This document shows positions 15,187 to 19,709 of a DNA stretch of 19,709 nt, piece after piece. Source of the DNA: UBA2108 sp963925495. Lineage in GTDB: Bacteria; Bacteroidota; Bacteroidia; Flavobacteriales_G; Salibacteraceae. The stretch covers positions 1-19,709 of the forward strand of contig CAWUST010000037.1 of assembly GCA_963925495.1 (NCBI GenBank). The letters run 5' to 3'. Position numbers and translations under genes: made by a program. The number at the start of each line of letters is the position of its first letter. Position 1 is the stretch's first letter. The notes beneath the pieces were generated by a model. That model worked only from the letters and a program-made list of their open reading frames with translations. It did not search any database and had not been told where the DNA came from.

Positions 15187-16086
15187 ATGAATTGGGTTTT
15201 TACTTTTTTTGTTCTTTTATTTTCTAGCATTTCTTTTGGGCAAACTAGTCGAATAATAATATTAGGAACTGCGCAAGATGCTGGATATCCACAGGCTGGG
15301 TGCAATAAAAAGTGTTGTCATAATAATCCAAAACCGGAGCCAGCTACTTGTTTTGCTTTAGTTCAAGACTCCAATTATGTGTTGTTTGAAGCTACTCCGG
15401 ATTTTAAAATTCAGCTCAAAAAGTTAAACGAGACTATCGGAAATAAAAATCAAAAACTTCCTGAAGCAATCTTTTTAACTCATGCTCATATCGGACATTA
15501 TACAGGACTAGTGCATTTAGGACGAGAAGCCATGGGAGCAAATAAACAAAAGGTTTATGTAATGCCTCGTATGCAATCTTTTTTGCAGGAAAATGGCCCT
15601 TGGAGTCAACTTGTAAAATTGGAAAACATAGTTCTAAAACCTCTTATAAATTTAAAATCCGTTGAAATAATGGCTGGGGTAAAAGTGACTCCCATTCAAG
15701 TGCCACATCGGGATGAGTTTTCTGAAACTGCAGCATATTTAATAAATTCGGGAAATAAAAAAGCTTTATTTATTCCAGATATCGACAAATGGGAAAAATG
15801 GGATATGAATATCGATTCTTTAATTTCAACAGTTGATTATGCTTTTTTAGATGGCACTTTTTTTAGTAATGGTGAGTTGCCAGGAAGAGATATGAGTGAA
15901 ATTCCCCATCCTTTTATAAAAGAGAGTATGCAAAGATTCAGTCAATTAGAACCTGATGAAAAAGCCAAAATATATTTTATTCACTTCAATCACACGAATC
16001 CTGCAATGTGGGACGGTGAAATACAACACGAGATTCTTAGCACCGGCTTTAATGTAGCAAGTAATGGCTTGGTGTTAGACTTGTAA
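15187..16086 (+). CDS. Exported PqqB-like metallo-beta-lactamase-fold hydrolase
   Basis: This 299-residue protein has a signal peptide (about 1-19, ISFGQ) and should act in the periplasm. It has a metallo-beta-lactamase fold of the PqqB-like type: opening IILGTAQDAGYPQAGC, then H99-A-H101-IG-H104, H174 (VPHRDEF), D198 (FIPDID) and H266 (YFIHFNH) as metal ligands. The usual Asp of HxHxDH is Gly (G103), which I believe is common in this subgroup and would leave one metal site altered. A Cys cluster near the start (C39, C43, C44, C55) may form a structural zinc site. PqqB in PQQ producers is cytoplasmic and accompanied by pqqA/C/D/E. None of these is here and this protein is exported, so PQQ synthesis is unlikely. 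It probably hydrolyses or oxidises an unknown substrate. It forms a pair with the preceding C4 protein gene. Confidence 0.88.
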   Translation: MNWVFTFFVLLFSSISFGQTSRIIILGTAQDAGYPQAGCNKKCCHNNPKPEPATCFALVQDSNYVLFEATPDFKIQLKKLNETIGNKNQKLPEAIFLTHAHIGHYTGLVHLGREAMGANKQKVYVMPRMQSFLQENGPWSQLVKLENIVLKPLINLKSVEIMAGVKVTPIQVPHRDEFSETAAYLINSGNKKALFIPDIDKWEKWDMNIDSLISTVDYAFLDGTFFSNGELPGRDMSEIPHPFIKESMQRFSQLEPDEKAKIYFIHFNHTNPAMWDGEIQHEILSTGFNVASNGLVLDL

Positions 16087-16091
16087 AAGAA

Positions 16092-16107
16092 GCAAAAGTT
16101 TTTTTGC
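16092..16107. terminator. Weak hairpin just after the PqqB-like gene
   Basis: GCAAAA-GTTT-TTTTGC forms a 6-bp stem with a 4-base loop, 5 bases after the TAA at 16086. No T-run follows on the plus strand, so termination strength is doubtful. Confidence 0.25.
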
Positions 16108-16124
16108 GAAGTCAGTTTTTATAG

Positions 16125-16271
16125 TTAAGTGAGAAACCAAAACGAAACAGGCGAAGTTGGATTAAGGTCTCCTTTTAGTAAGTAGCCAATGGAGAAATAA
16201 AAGTTACGTTTTAAGCGTTTACAATTCTGTAAAAACCCATTTAACAGTATCGGAGTAACTACCTTAACTCT
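16125..16271 (-). pseudogene. Possible remnant of a C-terminal coding fragment
   Basis: A minus-strand frame is open for 48 codons between stops at 16272-16274 and 16125-16127, without a start codon. Its translation looks protein-like, for example NFYFSIGYLLKGDLNPTSP and then VSFWFLT. I do not recognise the source. It may be the tail of a lost gene, part of a dispersed intergenic repeat, or chance. The rest of the 260-base gap holds only the weak hairpin. Confidence 0.2.
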
Positions 16272-16346
16272 CTAATCGAAAACGGTTTATTGTTTTTTAA
16301 ATGCACTTACGGAAATAGTAAATACCATCGGAATAATAGATGATTT

Positions 16347-17039
16347 TCAAATCTTTGTCAAATATAATAGTGAATAACCTTTGACAAATGAGCCTTTCCA
16401 AATCATCGTATTTTCTTCGAAAACAACTATTTCAAAAAGACTATTATCTACTTTTATAGTGGCGTTTTTATAGTCGTATTCCACCTCATAAGCATTCAAA
16501 AACAATAGAAAATTATCAATGTCATGTTTTACGAAAAGCGAATCGAGTGTAATAGAATAAGTCTCATTTAGAGTGTCAGAATCAACTAACTTATTCTCAA
16601 AAAGACCAAGACTATTATCTACAAAAAGCTGTTCCCTTTGTTCAATCACGGTCAATTTCCATCTTCCTTTAATTTTGTTTGAATCGGGAGGTGAAACCAC
16701 AATATATTGTGTTTCAGTGGCATCTTTATTCCCTTTTTTACTAAATGTTTTTAGGCTAATTTGATAGGTTCCGGGCCGATTATACGCCCACTCCATACTG
16801 GTAATATTGGAGAAATTTCCGCCTTCGCCCGTTTTAAGCTCATTATTAAAACTATGCTCAGAACAATCAGAAATAGTCGTTTCCTGTCCCAATTGAATGG
16901 TATTTGGTTCAATTGAAATACATGGAACTGGTTCACGGTTGCAGCTCCCTAAAAATAGTAAAGCGAACAAAAAGGCGCTATACGAGTAACATCTTAAATT
17001 CTGAAGTCTTATGAAATTCAATATCTGGGTAATTATCAT
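16347..17039 (-). CDS. PKD / lipocalin-like lipoprotein, uncharacterised
   Basis: This 230-residue protein has a long N-terminal signal with lipobox FLGS-C33, so it is probably a lipoprotein. Residues about 38-115 resemble a PKD/Ig-like domain (PNTIQLGQETTISDC...YNRPGTYQISLKTFS). Residues about 122-228 resemble a lipocalin-like beta-barrel, beginning IKGRWKLTVIEQ, a pattern common in small Bacteroidota lipoproteins. No enzymatic residues were seen. The ATG at 17039 is the only good start before the signal core. The gene therefore overlaps the 3' end of prfC by 62 bases in another frame, which points to co-transcription and possible translational coupling. A ligand-binding or surface role is only a guess. 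Confidence 0.78.
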   Translation of the reverse strand: MIITQILNFIRLQNLRCYSYSAFLFALLFLGSCNREPVPCISIEPNTIQLGQETTISDCSEHSFNNELKTGEGGNFSNITSMEWAYNRPGTYQISLKTFSKKGNKDATETQYIVVSPPDSNKIKGRWKLTVIEQREQLFVDNSLGLFENKLVDSDTLNETYSITLDSLFVKHDIDNFLLFLNAYEVEYDYKNATIKVDNSLFEIVVFEENTMIWKGSFVKGYSLLYLTKI

Positions 17040-18576
17040 GGGCTTTTTGCAGCATCCATGCTGATGGGGCTAAAAATACAAAATTCCCTTCTTTATCTGT
17101 GGCAATTTCTGACGCCTTGATGCGAATAAACTGGTTCAGTTTCTCTTCATTCTTACTGGTAATCCAGCACGCCATGTGATATGGTAAGGTTTTGAAATCT
17201 ACCGTGGCACCATATTCATTTTTTAAACGGTATTGAATTACTTCAAATTGTAGGTTTCCTACTGTACCAACTATTTTAATATTCCCGGGCTGACGTATAA
17301 ACAACTGTGCAACTCCCTCTTCAGTAAGTTGTTGAAGACCTTTCTCCAATTGTTTTGTTTTTAAAGGATCTTTATTTATTACCTCTTTAAACATTTCGGG
17401 CGAAAAAGATGGAATGCCTTTGTAGTGCATATCTTCTCCTTCAGTAAGAGTATCTCCAATTTTAAAAGTACCAGTATCGTATAAACCAACTACATCGCCT
17501 GGGAAAGCCTCATCAACTATTGCTTTTGATTGGGCAAGGAAAGTAGCAGGGTTTGCAAATTTCACTTTTTTGTTGAGTCTAACGTGTTTAAAAAACTTGT
17601 TTCGTTCAAATTTGCCAGATACTATTCTTAAAAAAGCAATTCTATCTCTATGGTTTGGGTCAATATTGGCGTGAATTTTAAAAACAAAACCAGAGAATTT
17701 ATTTTCATTTGGTTTTACTTCTCTTGTAGAACTATCTCTACCCAATGGGAATGGAGCAATTTCACAAAAAGTATCCAGCATTTCTTTTATGCCAAAATTA
17801 TTAAGTGCCGAACCGAAAAATACAGGAGCAAGTTTCCCATCTAAATAGGCTTCTTGGTCAAGTGGATCATAAACACCTTCTACCAATTCTACATTTTCGC
17901 GTAATTCATCGGCATCTTCTTCTCCAATTGTTTCCTCGAGTTTAGTATCATCTAGGTTGCTTATTTCAACAATGTTTTCGCTTACTTTGGTTTTGTTATC
18001 GGGGTCAAAAAGGTTTAAAGTACTGTCGTATAAATTGTAAACTCCTTTAAAACTTGCACCATAATTAATTGGCCAGCTCAATGGACGAACTTTTATTTTT
18101 AGTTTCTCTTCTAACTCATCGAGTAATTCAAAAGCATCTCGACCGGGCCTATCCATTTTATTGATAAAAACAATAACAGGAGTATCGCGCATTCTACAAA
18201 CTTCCATCAAACGTTCGGTTTGAGCTTCGACTCCTTTTACGCAGTCAATTACTAATATTACACTGTCTACAGCTGTTAATGTTCTGTATGTATCTTCGGC
18301 GAAATCCTTATGACCCGGAGTATCTAATATATTGATAATCTTTTCTTTGTAAGGAAATGACATTACGGAAGTGGCAACTGAAATGCCTCTTTGTTTTTCA
18401 ATTTCCATAAAATCGGAAGTGGCTGTTTTTTTAATCTTATTCGATTTTACAGCACCGGCAACTTGAATGGCTCCACCAAAAAGTAGAAGTTTTTCAGTAA
18501 GTGTGGTTTTACCAGCATCAGGGTGAGAGATAATGGCAAAGGTTTTTCTTTTTTGTATTTCGTCTTCTAGATTCAT
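16978..18576 (-). CDS. prfC: Peptide chain release factor 3 (RF3), translational GTPase
   Basis: RF3 is a GTPase that removes RF1/RF2 from the ribosome after peptide release. This 532-residue protein has the usual length and all G motifs: G1 SHPDAGKTT (17-25), G2 around RGIS (63-66), G3 DTPGHKDF (85-92) and G4 NKMD (139-142). The RF3-typical FGGAIQVAGAVK (33-44) follows G1, which separates it from EF-G. The C-terminal domain includes GTVGNLQFEVIQYRLKNEYG, conserved in RF3. The ATG at 18576 is preceded at 16 bases by a consensus -7 box. The reading frame ends inside the start region of the downstream lipoprotein gene. No oddities in motifs or length were found. Confidence 0.97.
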   Translation of the reverse strand: MNLEDEIQKRKTFAIISHPDAGKTTLTEKLLLFGGAIQVAGAVKSNKIKKTATSDFMEIEKQRGISVATSVMSFPYKEKIINILDTPGHKDFAEDTYRTLTAVDSVILVIDCVKGVEAQTERLMEVCRMRDTPVIVFINKMDRPGRDAFELLDELEEKLKIKVRPLSWPINYGASFKGVYNLYDSTLNLFDPDNKTKVSENIVEISNLDDTKLEETIGEEDADELRENVELVEGVYDPLDQEAYLDGKLAPVFFGSALNNFGIKEMLDTFCEIAPFPLGRDSSTREVKPNENKFSGFVFKIHANIDPNHRDRIAFLRIVSGKFERNKFFKHVRLNKKVKFANPATFLAQSKAIVDEAFPGDVVGLYDTGTFKIGDTLTEGEDMHYKGIPSFSPEMFKEVINKDPLKTKQLEKGLQQLTEEGVAQLFIRQPGNIKIVGTVGNLQFEVIQYRLKNEYGATVDFKTLPYHMACWITSKNEEKLNQFIRIKASEIATDKEGNFVFLAPSAWMLQKAHDNYPDIEFHKTSEFKMLLV

Positions 18577-18931
18577 TCCGTGAATTGGGCTGCAAAAGTA
18601 AGCATTTGAGGAAGTTTGGGTTAAACTGAAATGAAGGCTTAAACATGTGTAGATTCAATTGTTGTTTTCAGTTTTCACTTATTTTTTGTACATAAAAAAG
18701 AGGCCGAAAGCACCAGTATTTATCAATATAAAAAGTATTTTATTTCCAATGCTTTACTCATTTTTATTTTATGAATAATTTTTGAAATTCGAACCAGGGT
18801 TTTTAATTGTAGAGACTTGGAGCTATTAATTTCAAATACTAGCTATATTCAAGTCAAGATAAAACGTATGGTTTAAGTAAGGTTTTCACAACTTTCATCT
18901 ACCTTGCCACCGTAATTAAAACAGCAGAAGT
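18577..18931. other. Divergent intergenic region between prfC and paaG-like gene
   Basis: This 355-base gap carries the prfC -7 box at its left end. At its right end, TACCTTGC (18900-18907) is a weaker -7 candidate for the downstream gene, 24 bases before its ATG. Short plus-strand reading in the middle (near 18689-18773) lacks a start codon and is probably chance. I see no RNA gene, strong hairpin or repeat in it. Confidence 0.5.
18593..18600 (-). promoter_or_regulatory. Bacteroidota-type -7 box for prfC
   Basis: On the minus strand TACTTTTG matches TAnnTTTG exactly, ending 16 bases before the prfC ATG. A TTTA about 21 bases further upstream is a possible degenerate -33 element. Confidence 0.5.
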
Positions 18932-19708
18932 ATGAGTAGTATTGTCCTTGAACAGATTGAAAATCTTGGAGTTATAAAACTTAACCGACCCGATAAATTA
19001 AACAGTTTTAATCGGGAAATGGCACTTTCCTTACAATCCACATTGGATAAATGCGAAAGCGATGATTCCATTCGATGCATTCTTATTATTGGAGAAGGAA
19101 GAGCCTTTTGTGCAGGACAAGATTTGGAAGAAGCGATATCTAAAGAAGGACCAGAATTACGGAAAATAGTAGAAGAACATTATAATCCAATTATTAAAAA
19201 ATTAAGAAAGATTGAATTGCCAATTGTTGCTGCCGTAAATGGTGTCGCTGCAGGGGCAGGGGCAAACATTGCCTTGGCTTGCGATATTGTTGTTGCTACC
19301 AAGTCGGCTTCATTTATTCAAGCTTTTAGCGCCATCGGACTTATTCCAGATAGTGGAGGAACATTTACTTTACCTAGACTTATTGGTTGGCAAAAAGCTT
19401 CTGCTCTTATGATGTTAGGCGATAAAATAAAAGCAGATGAAGCCGAACGAATGGGTATGATTTACAAGGTATTTGAAAACGAAAGTTTCCTGGAGGAAAG
19501 TATGAAACTTGCCACAAAGCTTTCAAAAATGCCAACTCAGGGATTGGGATTAACCAAACGTGCGTTAAATGCTTCATTTACCAATAATTTGTACGATCAA
19601 TTAAAACTAGAAGAGCAACTGCAAACAATGGCCGGCCAGACTTACGATTACCAAGAAGGAGTAAATTCATTTTTAGAAAAACGAAGACCAAATTTTAAAG
19701 GCGAGTAA
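18932..19708 (+). CDS. paaG: Enoyl-CoA hydratase/isomerase, PaaG-like
   Basis: This complete 258-residue crotonase-fold enzyme, with its TAA one base before the window end, closely follows PaaG along its whole length: LNRPDKLNSFNREM (17-30), the oxyanion-hole segments FCAGQDL (59-65) and GVAAGAGANIALACD (104-118), GLIPDSGGT with catalytic Asp D140, and the tail DYQEGVNSFLEKRRPNFKGE. PaaG isomerises ring-1,2-epoxyphenylacetyl-CoA to the oxepin-CoA in aerobic phenylacetate breakdown and also shifts double bonds in related CoA esters. It acts in the cytoplasm. Other paa genes are not in the window; they would be expected to the right if this is a true paa locus. A beta-oxidation paralogue is the alternative, but the tail and the YNPIIKKLRKIELPIVAAVNG segment favour PaaG. 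Confidence 0.9.
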   Translation: MSSIVLEQIENLGVIKLNRPDKLNSFNREMALSLQSTLDKCESDDSIRCILIIGEGRAFCAGQDLEEAISKEGPELRKIVEEHYNPIIKKLRKIELPIVAAVNGVAAGAGANIALACDIVVATKSASFIQAFSAIGLIPDSGGTFTLPRLIGWQKASALMMLGDKIKADEAERMGMIYKVFENESFLEESMKLATKLSKMPTQGLGLTKRALNASFTNNLYDQLKLEEQLQTMAGQTYDYQEGVNSFLEKRRPNFKGE

Positions 19709-19709
19709 T

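Noticed and set aside
15187..16086. Role in PQQ biosynthesis (pqqB)
   Set aside because: The protein is exported and no other pqq gene is nearby.
1..19709. CRISPR arrays, tRNA or rRNA genes, insertion sequences
   Set aside because: No regularly spaced repeats, no cloverleaf or rRNA-like segments and no transposase genes were recognised on either strand.

Overview
The window looks like chromosomal DNA of a low-GC Bacteroidota bacterium, most likely from the Flavobacteriales or a close relative. Four observations support this. One exported protein ends in a type IX secretion sorting domain. The metal-efflux RND pump is fused to its own outer-membrane factor, an arrangement known from this phylum. 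Several genes are preceded by the Bacteroidota -7 box TAnnTTTG. Clear Shine-Dalgarno sequences are generally absent. The assignment comes from family and motif knowledge only; no database search was possible.

Left end (1-2159): the N-terminal part of a GHKL (Bergerat-fold) ATPase runs off the left edge on the minus strand. Behind it lie a palindromic operator-like site and a tyrosine recombinase on the same strand. A small zinc-ribbon protein diverges from the recombinase. This is the most accessory-looking part of the window and may be the edge of an integrated element.

Metal efflux block (2222-8530, plus strand): a small His-rich exported protein, a 1455-residue CzcA-type RND pump fused to a TolC-like outer-membrane factor, and a His-rich CzcB-type membrane-fusion lipoprotein. 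Together they can build a complete tripartite divalent-cation exporter. Pump motifs favour zinc, cobalt or cadmium over copper or silver. A GC-rich hairpin element (about 8595-8666) lies between this block and the convergent next gene.

Central block (8808-14298): an iduronate-2-sulfatase-like sulfatase lipoprotein (minus), a divergent GT4-type glycosyltransferase (plus), and a convergent secreted LamG/Ig-like-repeat protein with a type IX sorting domain (minus). These concern cell-surface or polysaccharide biology but do not form an obvious operon.

Right block (14563-19708): a two-gene plus-strand unit (a C4 zinc-type cytoplasmic protein and an exported PqqB-like metallo-beta-lactamase-fold protein), then a minus-strand pair in which peptide chain release factor 3 (prfC) overlaps a downstream PKD/lipocalin-like lipoprotein gene. 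Last comes a complete paaG-type enoyl-CoA hydratase/isomerase on the plus strand. No tRNA, rRNA, CRISPR array or insertion sequence was seen. Most of the window is ordinary. The best leads are the truncated ATPase next to the recombinase with its operator, and the internal signal-like seam in the pump/outer-membrane-factor fusion.
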